Positions 24,162-32,750 of a stretch of 64,000 nt of DNA are shown here, one piece after another. The position numbers and the translations under genes were made by a program. The stretch's first letter is position 1; every line of letters starts with the position of its first letter. Under the pieces are notes generated by a model. The model was not told the origin of the DNA, searched no databases, and saw only the letters and a list, made by a program, of their open reading frames with translations. This DNA comes from JAJTFW01 sp046330075 (GTDB taxonomy: Bacteria > Bacteroidota > Bacteroidia > AKYH767-A > OLB10), in assembly GCA_046330075.1 (NCBI GenBank), contig JAXLTL010000001.1:434001-498000 (forward strand). Reading direction: 5' to 3'.

Positions 24162-25304
24162 TTATTTACCTTCCATTGCCTTTTTCACTTCATCAGCTTT
24201 TTTCATATCCCCTAACCGAAGATAAATCTGCTTTAAACTTTGAAGTGTGCTCATGTCTTTTGGACTCAGCTCTCTTGCCTTTTCCAGGTATGGCAATGCT
24301 TCCTTGAACTTAGCTTCAAACTTCTTCTTGGCAGCATCATATTCAGCAATCTTATTAGCCGGTATGCTGTTGGCTTTATTGCTAAGATCTGCTCCTTCAT
24401 TGAAGAACATCGCTCCTAAGTTGTATGCCGCATCGAAATAATCAGGTTTCAATTCCAGGGCGCGCTTGTATGCCGCTACCGCTTCTTCTTTTTTCCCTAA
24501 TTTATCAGCAAGATTGCCTTTAATGTATTGTAATACAGCATTGTTTGGGTCCGACTTGATAGCGTCTTCATTTTGTGCATAGGCTTCTTTGTCCTTACCT
24601 GATGAAAGATAGATATTAAGCCCCTGTGTAATCAAAGTACCGTCTTCCGGATATTTTTGACGACCCTGGTTAATTGTCATTAAGGCATTAGCGGTATCCT
24701 TTTGCTCCAGATACATGTTCGCCATCAGACTGTACAATTTTGATCCACCATAGTTGGCATCTGCCAGTAGTTTGAAGTTATTCAGTGCTGTTGAGGCATT
24801 GCCTGATTTATCTGCTGCTAATCCGGCATTGTAAATGGCAAGGGTGTCGAGACGGTTGAAGTACTTTTTGTTGATATCGGCACTGGTCTGGAATAACTTG
24901 AATGCTTCAGCGAATTTACCGTCTTTATAGAAGTCTACTCCACCGTTAAGTGACTGAGATGCAAGAATTTCAAGACGTTTCATCAAATCGTCCTTGTATT
25001 CACTTTTCGTATCCAGTTCGAGCGTTTTTTCATAGGACTTTCTGGCTTCTTCCAATGCTCCCGGTTTCAAGGCTGCGAATTTTGGATTAGTGGTTTCATG
25101 TAATGCATGATAGATCAATCCCCGGTAATACCATGCTTTTGACATGCCCATAGAAGATTCATTGGTACATGCCCCATCTATAGCTTCCTTAGCTTTGTCG
25201 AGGTCTTCGTAACGTAAATAGTTGATGGCTGTTTGAACAGCCGCTTTTTGGGCACTTGCATGAATTGAAATGAATACTGCAAGTAAAACCAATAAACGTT
25301 TCAT
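24162..25304 (-). CDS. Secreted tetratricopeptide-repeat protein
   Basis: The 380-residue protein has a signal peptide (MKRLLVLLAVFISIHASAQ) and about seven TPR units. Clear ones are ALMTINQGRQKYPEDGTLIT, then AVLQYIKGNLADKLGKKEEA with AVAAYKRALELKPDYFDAAY, and the last LPYLEKARELSPKDMSTLQS. A Lys/Ala-rich helix near 300-325 separates the last repeats. It begins 25 bp after gyrA on the same strand and is likely co-transcribed. I recall a TPR gene directly after gyrA in many Bacteroidota. It acts as a periplasmic protein-binding scaffold by family; its partner is unknown. Confidence 0.9.
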   Translation of the reverse strand: MKRLLVLLAVFISIHASAQKAAVQTAINYLRYEDLDKAKEAIDGACTNESSMGMSKAWYYRGLIYHALHETTNPKFAALKPGALEEARKSYEKTLELDTKSEYKDDLMKRLEILASQSLNGGVDFYKDGKFAEAFKLFQTSADINKKYFNRLDTLAIYNAGLAADKSGNASTALNNFKLLADANYGGSKLYSLMANMYLEQKDTANALMTINQGRQKYPEDGTLITQGLNIYLSSGKDKEAYAQNEDAIKSDPNNAVLQYIKGNLADKLGKKEEAVAAYKRALELKPDYFDAAYNLGAMFFNEGADLSNKANSIPANKIAEYDAAKKKFEAKFKEALPYLEKARELSPKDMSTLQSLKQIYLRLGDMKKADEVKKAMEGK

Positions 25305-25329
25305 AATGTGTGTTTTATGGTTAATTTAA

Positions 25330-27921
25330 TTATGGTTGATCTGCTGTTTCTCCTGCAGATGGCTCATCGCTTTCAGGAGTGTTGTCAGCTGAGTTTTCCG
25401 GAAGGTTTTGTGTGTCGGTTTCTACCGTGTTTTCTGTTTCACCCGTGATCGCTTCTTCAGAAATCTCGGTCTTGAGCAGGTGCTCTTCTACTTTTGCAAC
25501 GCTGGCGATTTCGTCTTCTTCGTCTAAACGAATCAGTTTAACACCCTGCGTCGCTCGGCCCATAACCCGAAGCTCGTCAACCGGAATCCGGATGGTGGTA
25601 CCTTTCTTAGTGATGATCATAAGGTCGTCGCCGTCGATTACAGATTTAATGCCAACCAGCTGTCCGGTTTTGTCAGTTACCTGTAATGTTTTTACGCCCT
25701 TACCTCCACGGTTTGTCACCCGGTAATCTTCCAGATCGGATCGCTTGCCATATCCCTTTTCTGAAACTACCAGGATGGTTTCCTTGGCAGCATCTTCAAT
25801 ACAAACCATACCAATGACTTCATCGTTGGCATCTTCAAGTGTTACACCCCGAACCCCGGATGCGTTGCGTCCCATTGGGCGAACAGTTGACTCGTTGAAT
25901 CGAATCGCCCTGCCGGACTTCACGGCCAACAGTATTTCATTTGTACCGTTGGTCAGCCTTGCTTCTATCAACTCATCACCATCATTAATTGTGATCGCAT
26001 TGATACCTGTTTGACGGGGTCGTGAATAAGCCTCGAGCAGCGTTTTCTTGATTGTACCCTGACGGGTGCAAAGGATGATATGGTTATTGTTCAGGTAATC
26101 GTCGTCGTCGAGATTTTTAACATTGACGAAGGCTTTTACTTTGTCATCCGGTGTAATGCTGATCAGATTCTGAAGTGCCCGGCCTTTTGAATTCTTGGTG
26201 CCTTCCGGAATTTCGAAAATGCGCAACCAGAAACATTTACCCTTTTCGGTGAACAGCAACAGATAGTTGTGGTTAGTGGCAATAAACAGATGTTCTACGA
26301 AATCTTCGTCGCGCGTTGCAGCACCGGCGGATCCGCGGCCTCCTCTGCCCTGACTCCGGTATTCATTCAGACTGGTACGCTTGATATATCCCATATGTGA
26401 GATGGTTATCACCACCGCTTCATCGGCAATCATGTCTTCCAGCGAAATGTCATCGGCCATGTAAACAATCTCTGTACGACGCTCATCTCCGTATTTTTCC
26501 CGCATTTCAGTCATCTCATCCTTCAGAATCTTCATTCGAAGAGTTTCATCGGATAAGATTTGCTTATAGTAATCGATCATTTTCATGATCTCTGCGTATT
26601 CATCACGGATTTTGTCGCGTTCCAGACCGGTCAGACGCTGTAAACGCATCTCCAGAATGGCTTTTGACTGAATTTCGCTGAGCTGGAAGTTTTCCATTAA
26701 ACCTGACTTCGCTTCGTCAGGAGTTTGAGAACGGCGAATCAGGGCAATCACCTCATCCAGATGATCCAGGGCAATCAATAGCCCTTCAAGAATGTGTGCT
26801 CTCTTCTCTGCTTCAGCCAGTTCATAACGCGTCTTTCTTACCAGAACTTCGTGACGGTGATCTACATAATGGACGATCAGGTCACGGATATTCAGCATCA
26901 TAGGACGGCCACCAACCAGGGCAATATTATTGATACTGAATGAGTTCTGAAGATCGGTGTGTTTGAAAAGATGATTCAGCACAACGGATGCCATGGCATC
27001 ACGCTTGATTTCATAAACGATCCGCATGCCTTCGCGGTCAGATTCATCACGAATATCACTGATACCTTCAATTTTCTTTTCATTGATCAGGTCGGCCGTT
27101 TTCTTAATCATATCAGCCTTGTTCACCTGATAAGGGATCTCCGTTACGATGATCCGCTCCCGCCCATTGTCGAGGGTCTCAATCTGTGTTTTTGCACGGA
27201 TAACCACCCTGCCTCTTCCGGTTTCATAAGCATCCTTGACTCCGGAATACCCATAAATAATTCCACCGGTAGGGAAATCAGGAGCCTTGATCAGTTTGCT
27301 GATTTCTTCAATTGAAATCTCCTTATTGTCAATGTACGCGATAACAGCATTCAGTACTTCCGTCAGATTGTGGGGAGCCATATTGGTGGCCATACCCACA
27401 GCAATACCTGCCGCACCGTTCACAAGCAGGTTCGGGATTTTAGCCGGTAAAACGGTTGGCTCTTCCAGCGTATCGTCAAAGTTGAGGCGGAAGTCAACAG
27501 TATCCTTGTCGATATCAGACAACATTTCCTCGGCAATCTTCCTTAAGCGGGCTTCGGTATAACGCATCGCCGCCGGACTATCTCCATCAACCGAACCGAA
27601 GTTTCCTTGACCATCCACCAGCATATACCGAAGCGACCAGGGCTGCGCCATACGTACCATGGTGTCGTATACCGAACTATCACCATGCGGGTGATACTTA
27701 CCCAAGACCTCCCCTACGATCCTTGCCGATTTCTTGTACGGCCGGTTGGACATTACGCCCAGTTCCTGCATCCCGAAAAGTACCCTGCGGTGCACGGGTT
27801 TTAATCCATCTCTAACATCCGGTAATGCCCTTGAAACGATTACCGACATCGAATAATCGATGTAGGCCGTTTTCATTTCATCCTCAATGTTGATTCTGAC
27901 GATTTTTTCGCCTTCAGCCAT
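25330..27921 (-). CDS. gyrA: DNA gyrase subunit A
   Basis: The 863-residue protein is full-length GyrA. The breakage-reunion domain holds the catalytic Tyr121 in AAMRYTEARL. The quinolone-resistance region reads HPHGDSSVYDTMVRMAQ, so Ser82 and Asp86 (E. coli Ser83 and Asp87) are wild type. The C-terminal pinwheel begins with a GyrA box of the form QGRGGRG, and further blades follow. An acidic, Glu/Thr/Asp-rich tail of about 45 residues ends the protein. GyrA with GyrB introduces negative supercoils. It is transcribed away from clpC and its downstream partner is the TPR gene. Confidence 0.99.
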   Translation of the reverse strand: MAEGEKIVRINIEDEMKTAYIDYSMSVIVSRALPDVRDGLKPVHRRVLFGMQELGVMSNRPYKKSARIVGEVLGKYHPHGDSSVYDTMVRMAQPWSLRYMLVDGQGNFGSVDGDSPAAMRYTEARLRKIAEEMLSDIDKDTVDFRLNFDDTLEEPTVLPAKIPNLLVNGAAGIAVGMATNMAPHNLTEVLNAVIAYIDNKEISIEEISKLIKAPDFPTGGIIYGYSGVKDAYETGRGRVVIRAKTQIETLDNGRERIIVTEIPYQVNKADMIKKTADLINEKKIEGISDIRDESDREGMRIVYEIKRDAMASVVLNHLFKHTDLQNSFSINNIALVGGRPMMLNIRDLIVHYVDHRHEVLVRKTRYELAEAEKRAHILEGLLIALDHLDEVIALIRRSQTPDEAKSGLMENFQLSEIQSKAILEMRLQRLTGLERDKIRDEYAEIMKMIDYYKQILSDETLRMKILKDEMTEMREKYGDERRTEIVYMADDISLEDMIADEAVVITISHMGYIKRTSLNEYRSQGRGGRGSAGAATRDEDFVEHLFIATNHNYLLLFTEKGKCFWLRIFEIPEGTKNSKGRALQNLISITPDDKVKAFVNVKNLDDDDYLNNNHIILCTRQGTIKKTLLEAYSRPRQTGINAITINDGDELIEARLTNGTNEILLAVKSGRAIRFNESTVRPMGRNASGVRGVTLEDANDEVIGMVCIEDAAKETILVVSEKGYGKRSDLEDYRVTNRGGKGVKTLQVTDKTGQLVGIKSVIDGDDLMIITKKGTTIRIPVDELRVMGRATQGVKLIRLDEEDEIASVAKVEEHLLKTEISEEAITGETENTVETDTQNLPENSADNTPESDEPSAGETADQP

Positions 27922-27983
27922 GTCTTATTGTTTTCTTTCTGTTATGCTATTTTGTCAGGTCTGCCTGTAAAAGACAAATGCCT

Positions 27984-28011
27984 GACTAACAGACTTTTGA
28001 AACTGTTAGTC
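27984..28011. promoter_or_regulatory. Dyad upstream of gyrA
   Basis: GACTAACAG (27984-27992) and CTGTTAGTC (28003-28011) are perfect 9-bp inverted repeats around ACTTTTGAAA. It lies 63-90 bp before the gyrA start, downstream of its likely -7 box, so in the leader RNA it would form a hairpin. Operator or leader hairpin cannot be told apart. Confidence 0.4.
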
Positions 28012-28131
28012 GGCTTGTTGATAAAGTCTTTCAGGGACGCACGAAGGTAGCGAAAGGGTGGCATATTTTTGGTGCGGAAGGGCTGTAATTATCAACAATG
28101 CAATAAAACTGTAATAAGAGTGAAATATTCA

Positions 28132-28162
28132 TTGCAGGCAGGCTTGTGTGGTTGTAAATTAG
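28132..28162 (+). promoter_or_regulatory. Candidate promoter of clpC
   Basis: TTG (28132-28134) and TAAATTAG (28155-28162) with a 20-bp spacer, predicting a leader of about 120 nt. The -7 box has one mismatch. I see no CIRCE or CtsR-like repeat. Confidence 0.35.
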
Positions 28163-28286
28163 AGCAATAAATGTTTCAACAACAAACAATAAGAATCACC
28201 GCAAACACGTCACCACCACAACGGCGAACCCCGCCAAAACCTTTTAAAGTTACTTACGTTCAAACACAGAAAAACCATTCAATTAT

Positions 28287-30827
28287 ATGGAAGCTAAATT
28301 CTCACCCAGGGTAAAAGACGTCATCACGTTCAGTCGTGAAGAAGCCTTACGCCTTGGACACGATTACATAGGAACTGAGCACCTCCTCCTTGGCCTGATA
28401 CGCGAAGGCGAAGGGATGGCTATCAAGTTCCTGAAATCGTTAAACATTAATCTGGTAGAATTACGCAAATCGGTAGAGAATGCGGTGAAAGGAAACGCCG
28501 GATCTGTTACCAATCTCAACAACATCCCATTAACCAAACAGGCTGAGAAAGCGCTGAAAATAACTTATCTTGAAGCGAAGATTTTCAAGAGTGAAATTAT
28601 TGGTACGGAGCACCTCCTGCTGGCTATTTTAAAGGATGAAGATAACATTGCCACACAGATTTTAAATCAGTTTGGTGTTACATACGATATCATGCGCGAA
28701 GAACTCGAACTCTTTAAATCAAATTTCAAATCAGAAGCGCCACAATCGTCGTCTGATGATGATCCTTATTCTAAGGACGATGATGGTCCCTCTTTCGGTT
28801 CTTCTCAAAAGAAACCAGGAGATGTTAAGTCCAAAACACCGGTACTTGACAATTTTGGCCGTGACCTGACCAAGGCTGCGGAAGAAGGTAAACTGGATCC
28901 TATTGTTGGCCGCGAAAAGGAAATTGAGCGCGTATCGCAGATTCTCAGCCGTCGTAAAAAGAACAATCCGATTCTGATCGGTGAACCTGGCGTGGGTAAA
29001 TCTGCCATTGCTGAAGGTCTTGCGTTAAGAATAGTGCAACGCAAAGTCTCACGTGTCCTTTTTAATAAACGCATCGTAACCCTCGACCTTGCTTCGCTGG
29101 TGGCCGGTACCAAATACCGCGGCCAGTTCGAAGAACGAATGAAGGCAGTTATGAATGAGTTGGAGAAGTCGCCGGATGTGATTCTCTTTATTGATGAGAT
29201 TCATACCATTATTGGTGCTGGCGGAGCCTCCGGTTCTCTGGATGCTTCCAATATGTTTAAGCCGGCTCTGGCCCGGGGAGAAATTCAGTGTATTGGCGCC
29301 ACCACGCTGGATGAATACCGCCAGTATATCGAGAAAGATGGTGCACTTGACCGTCGTTTTCAGAAAGTGATTGTTGACCCCACTTCTGTGGAAGAAACAG
29401 TTCAGATCCTGAATAATATTAAGGAGCGTTACGAAGAACATCACCACGTTGCTTATACGGACGCGGCCATTGAGGCGTGTGTGAAACTCACCAACCGCTA
29501 TATTACTGACCGTTTCCTGCCGGATAAGGCCATCGATGCACTGGATGAAGCCGGATCAAGAGTACATATTTCGAATATCCACGTACCGCAGAATATCGTT
29601 GAGCTTGAAAATAAAGTTCAGGATATCAAGGTTGAAAAGAATCGTGTAGTACGTAGCCAGAAATACGAAGAAGCGGCGCGCTTGCGTGATACAGAAAAAC
29701 AATTGCTGGAGCAGCTGGAAAGTGCAAAGCGGGCCTGGGAAGAAGAGACCAAGACACATCGTTATACTGTCGACCTGGAAGATGTTTCACAGGTGGTGGC
29801 GATGATGAGTGGTATTCCGGTAACGCGTATTGCACAGGCTGAAACCACCCGACTGATTAAGATGCCGGATGAATTGAAAGGTAAAGTGATCGGACAGGAT
29901 GAAGCCGTTAAGAAAGTTGTAAAAGCCATTCAGCGTAACCGTGCCGGACTGAAAGACCCGAATAAACCAATCGGAACATTTATCTTTCTTGGACCTACAG
30001 GTGTTGGTAAAACCGAACTGGCAAAAGTACTCAGCCGTTATCTCTTCGACTCAGAAGATGCATTGATTCGCATCGATATGAGTGAATATATGGAGAAATT
30101 TGCTGTGAGCCGGCTTATCGGAGCGCCTCCCGGATATGTGGGTTATGAAGAAGGTGGTCAGCTGACTGAAAAAGTCCGCCGCAAGCCCTACTCTATCGTT
30201 CTGCTGGATGAGATTGAAAAAGCCCATCCGGATGTATTCAACCTGTTACTGCAGGTACTGGATGATGGTCAGTTAACGGATAGTTTAGGTCGTAAGATCG
30301 ATTTCAAAAATACGATCATCATCATGACCTCGAATATTGGTTCACGTCAGCTGAAAGACTTCGGACAAGGTGTTGGTTTCGCTACAAATGCTAAAACCAA
30401 TCAGGCTGATGAGCATGCCCGTAGTGTAATTGAAAACTCGCTGAAAAAGGCTTTCGCTCCTGAATTCCTGAACCGTATTGATGACGTTATCGTGTTTAAC
30501 AGTCTTGAGAAAGAAGATATCTTCCGTATTATCGACCTTGAACTGGAAAGCCTGTACAAGCGTGTAAATGAACTCGGCTACAAGGTGAAAATTACCGATA
30601 AGGCCAAGGATTTCCTTACCGACAAAGGCTATGACCAGCATTTCGGTGCCCGTCCGCTGAAGCGTGCGATACAGAAATATATTGAGGATCCGATGGCTGA
30701 GGAAATCATCAAAGGTGAACTCTCCGAAGGTGATACCATTGAGCTGGATCACGAAGAAAATCAGGATAACCTGAAAATTTCAATCGTGAAACCGCCGAAG
30801 CCAAAGAAAAAGAAAGAAGAATCATAA
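28287..30827 (+). CDS. clpC: ClpC-type AAA+ chaperone/protease ATPase
   Basis: The 846-residue protein has the ClpC layout: two Clp-N repeats (about residues 5-145, FSREEALRLGHDYIGTEHLL), a linker, AAA-1 with Walker A GEPGVGKSA and Walker B VILFIDEIHT, a UVR-type coiled middle domain (EEAARLRDTEKQLLEQLE), AAA-2 with GPTGVGKTE and VLLDEIEKAHPDVF, and the D2-small domain. The UVR-like segment and domain order separate it from ClpA and ClpB. It unfolds substrates for ClpP. It is a single gene with a strong terminator; no mcsA, mcsB or ctsR lies next to it, as expected for this phylum. Confidence 0.97.
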   Translation: MEAKFSPRVKDVITFSREEALRLGHDYIGTEHLLLGLIREGEGMAIKFLKSLNINLVELRKSVENAVKGNAGSVTNLNNIPLTKQAEKALKITYLEAKIFKSEIIGTEHLLLAILKDEDNIATQILNQFGVTYDIMREELELFKSNFKSEAPQSSSDDDPYSKDDDGPSFGSSQKKPGDVKSKTPVLDNFGRDLTKAAEEGKLDPIVGREKEIERVSQILSRRKKNNPILIGEPGVGKSAIAEGLALRIVQRKVSRVLFNKRIVTLDLASLVAGTKYRGQFEERMKAVMNELEKSPDVILFIDEIHTIIGAGGASGSLDASNMFKPALARGEIQCIGATTLDEYRQYIEKDGALDRRFQKVIVDPTSVEETVQILNNIKERYEEHHHVAYTDAAIEACVKLTNRYITDRFLPDKAIDALDEAGSRVHISNIHVPQNIVELENKVQDIKVEKNRVVRSQKYEEAARLRDTEKQLLEQLESAKRAWEEETKTHRYTVDLEDVSQVVAMMSGIPVTRIAQAETTRLIKMPDELKGKVIGQDEAVKKVVKAIQRNRAGLKDPNKPIGTFIFLGPTGVGKTELAKVLSRYLFDSEDALIRIDMSEYMEKFAVSRLIGAPPGYVGYEEGGQLTEKVRRKPYSIVLLDEIEKAHPDVFNLLLQVLDDGQLTDSLGRKIDFKNTIIIMTSNIGSRQLKDFGQGVGFATNAKTNQADEHARSVIENSLKKAFAPEFLNRIDDVIVFNSLEKEDIFRIIDLELESLYKRVNELGYKVKITDKAKDFLTDKGYDQHFGARPLKRAIQKYIEDPMAEEIIKGELSEGDTIELDHEENQDNLKISIVKPPKPKKKKEES

Positions 30828-30835
30828 TAAACAGA

Positions 30836-30862
30836 AGCCCCGTGAAAACGGGGCTTTTTTTT
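30836..30862 (+). terminator. Terminator of clpC
   Basis: AGCCCCGT-GAAA-ACGGGGCT is a perfect 8-bp stem with a GNRA loop, followed by eight T. Confidence 0.95.
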
Positions 30863-30939
30863 GGAATTGTATAAAAAGCAAACAGGATCTCACCTGGAGA
30901 TCCCGTTCACCCAATCAAACCATAAAACACATTTTCTCA

Positions 30940-31311
30940 TCAGCGGACCAGCTCAAGTCGCTGATGTAACACACACTTTTCAGTTTCTATCGTGTAGTAA
31001 TAAATGCCAGGAAGCATTTTGGTGCCATCCAGTTCAAACTGGTAGGTTGAACCCTTTTCTACTACATCGTCATACAACTGCCCCATCAGTTTACCCTGAC
31101 TGTTGTATAATTTTACTCTCACAAAGGCATCTTCCGGGGCTGAATAGAAGATCGTTGTATTCTCTGTGAATGGATTCGGGTAGGCCGTTGTGACCAATGC
31201 TGTAGTTGCAACTGTACCTGCATGAGGAACATGTTGTACTGCATCCTTACCGGCATTTGCCGTCAAGGTGAACAATACAGCCACTACAGCAACGCATAAG
31301 GTTTTGGTCAT
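30940..31311 (-). CDS. Minimal T9SS cargo: signal peptide plus sorting domain
   Basis: The 123-residue protein has a signal peptide (MTKTLCVAVVAVLFTLTANA) and, after about 20 residues of linker, a type A sorting domain from about residue 44: AYPNPFTENTTIFYSA, VRVKLYNSQGKLMGQL, and the closing GIYYYTIETEKCVLHQRLEL. No room is left for a catalytic domain. Small proteins of this form occur in Bacteroidota, but their function is unknown. It converges on clpC and is divergent from nothing. Confidence 0.87.
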   Translation of the reverse strand: MTKTLCVAVVAVLFTLTANAGKDAVQHVPHAGTVATTALVTTAYPNPFTENTTIFYSAPEDAFVRVKLYNSQGKLMGQLYDDVVEKGSTYQFELDGTKMLPGIYYYTIETEKCVLHQRLELVR

Positions 31312-31423
31312 CTGGCCGTCGGATCTGGTGCTAAATTAGATCAGACAGATGGGAAATGGTCGTGTATTTTTGTGAATGGTCGCCTCGTTTTGACCAATGA
31401 TCGGATTTTGGAAGTAAAGGAAA

Positions 31424-32605
31424 TCAGGCTTTAAACGGATTTCTCGGAATCCAGTCTTCTTCGGCTTTATCCGGCAGCATGTACCTGATCAAACTGTTTA
31501 ACATTCCATTGTTCAGTTTGATCCAGGCGGAATGAGGTTCAGGCACAGCGCCTACTGTAGTTTTCATTTCAAGTGCTGTCCGTCCAAAACTCAACAATCC
31601 GGCTCCGGCATCAATGGCCATTTCAATATAGAAATAAAGTATGTTTAAATAGACAGCGTGAGTTTTGTTGTAGTGATAATCAATACCGATGTGATGTGCT
31701 TCGTACGAAAAACCATCACTTATTCCGGTTAGGAAACCAATCATATTATCTCCGTCAAACAATCCGCGAAAACGCATTTTGGTTCCCAGATTTTTCTTCA
31801 GACCGATCAGGTAGCCGGCATCGGGTTTAACAAGACGAACGGGTGATTTCAACTGTACTGCAGTGTACAACTCATTGATGCGGTCATGGTAACTGAGCAT
31901 TTCCTTCACGGTCATATCCTTGATTTCTATTCCCCCCAGCTTCTTTCTCGCCTGCTGGAAACGTTGCCGGTATTTGGCACTCAAATCTCCCAGATAATCG
32001 TCCATCGTATTCCAGTTGGGCCGGATTTTCATCTTCATGACCGGATCCATCACCAGGCGATTGTACCGGTGGTGTTTGATGACCGGCGAAAAAGGATCAT
32101 CCTGTTCCGGAAAATCCTTGATGATTGTACCAATTACTTTGCCCTGTTTGTTCAGGTCCTTCGTGCATCTTTCAATAGCTTCAAACAGATGGTGAGCTGC
32201 CTCTACCGTTGTATTTGCAGCAATACCGTACGGACCACTTAAGCACATATTACCGCAAACCAGTAAATAGTTGGGCTTATCTTTTTTTGTACCAAACAAT
32301 ATTCCCTGAATCAGATCACAAACAGCTTTTACAATTCCGCTAAATGGCTGTTTGTTAATTATTTGACCTATTTCAAGGGAAGAGAGATTGATGGTTTGGA
32401 AGTAATATAAAAAGGATTGAACATCATTATTGATCACTACGTATCTGAAATCCATGCCTTCAGGAGCGGCTTCTTCGAGGGTAGAAAGGTAAGCCGGATC
32501 TAAAAACACTCCTGTATCTCCGAAATCTATATCCCGGATATCCTGAACTGATCTGAATACGGATTTTAAATCTGTCTCAGCGTGTGAGGTTTTGTAAAAC
32601 ATCAT
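31424..32605 (-). CDS. GNAT/FemAB-like acyltransferase-fold protein
   Basis: The 393-residue soluble protein has a C-terminal half reminiscent of GNAT/FemAB-like domains: KMRFRGLFDGDNMIGFLTGI, then HHIGIDYHYNKTHAVYLNIL, then AGLLSFGRTALEMKTTVGAV. This pattern (a strand pair with the acceptor side, then YxNILY helix, then a GRTA/ExK segment) is typical of the Acetyltransf_6 type. The N-terminal half is less conserved. Substrate is unknown. It is divergent from the prolyl oligopeptidase gene. Confidence 0.6.
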   Translation of the reverse strand: MMFYKTSHAETDLKSVFRSVQDIRDIDFGDTGVFLDPAYLSTLEEAAPEGMDFRYVVINNDVQSFLYYFQTINLSSLEIGQIINKQPFSGIVKAVCDLIQGILFGTKKDKPNYLLVCGNMCLSGPYGIAANTTVEAAHHLFEAIERCTKDLNKQGKVIGTIIKDFPEQDDPFSPVIKHHRYNRLVMDPVMKMKIRPNWNTMDDYLGDLSAKYRQRFQQARKKLGGIEIKDMTVKEMLSYHDRINELYTAVQLKSPVRLVKPDAGYLIGLKKNLGTKMRFRGLFDGDNMIGFLTGISDGFSYEAHHIGIDYHYNKTHAVYLNILYFYIEMAIDAGAGLLSFGRTALEMKTTVGAVPEPHSAWIKLNNGMLNSLIRYMLPDKAEEDWIPRNPFKA

Positions 32606-32726
32606 ATTTCAATACAGACGAGGAGAATCTGCGGATATTTTGATTCAATTCTGGCAAAGATGGTTCATAATACTGTCATATTTGTTAAAAACAGCGTAAA
32701 TCACAGAAAGTTCAGGAGAATACTTT

Positions 32727-32734
32727 TTATTTTG
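32727..32734 (+). promoter_or_regulatory. -7-like box of the prolyl oligopeptidase gene
   Basis: TTATTTTG, one base off TAnnTTTG, ends 16 nt before the ATG. Confidence 0.45.
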
Positions 32735-32750
32735 CACCTCCTTCCTGCTT

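Larger units (their letters stand above)
27922..28286. other. Divergent intergenic region between gyrA and clpC
   Basis: About 365 bp with no gene. It contains a dyad near gyrA (27984-28011), a -7-like TACCTTCG on the - strand at 28042-28049 for gyrA, and a clpC promoter candidate at 28132-28162. The last 100 bp before clpC are A/C-rich and poor in T runs, as in an untranslated leader. Confidence 0.6.
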
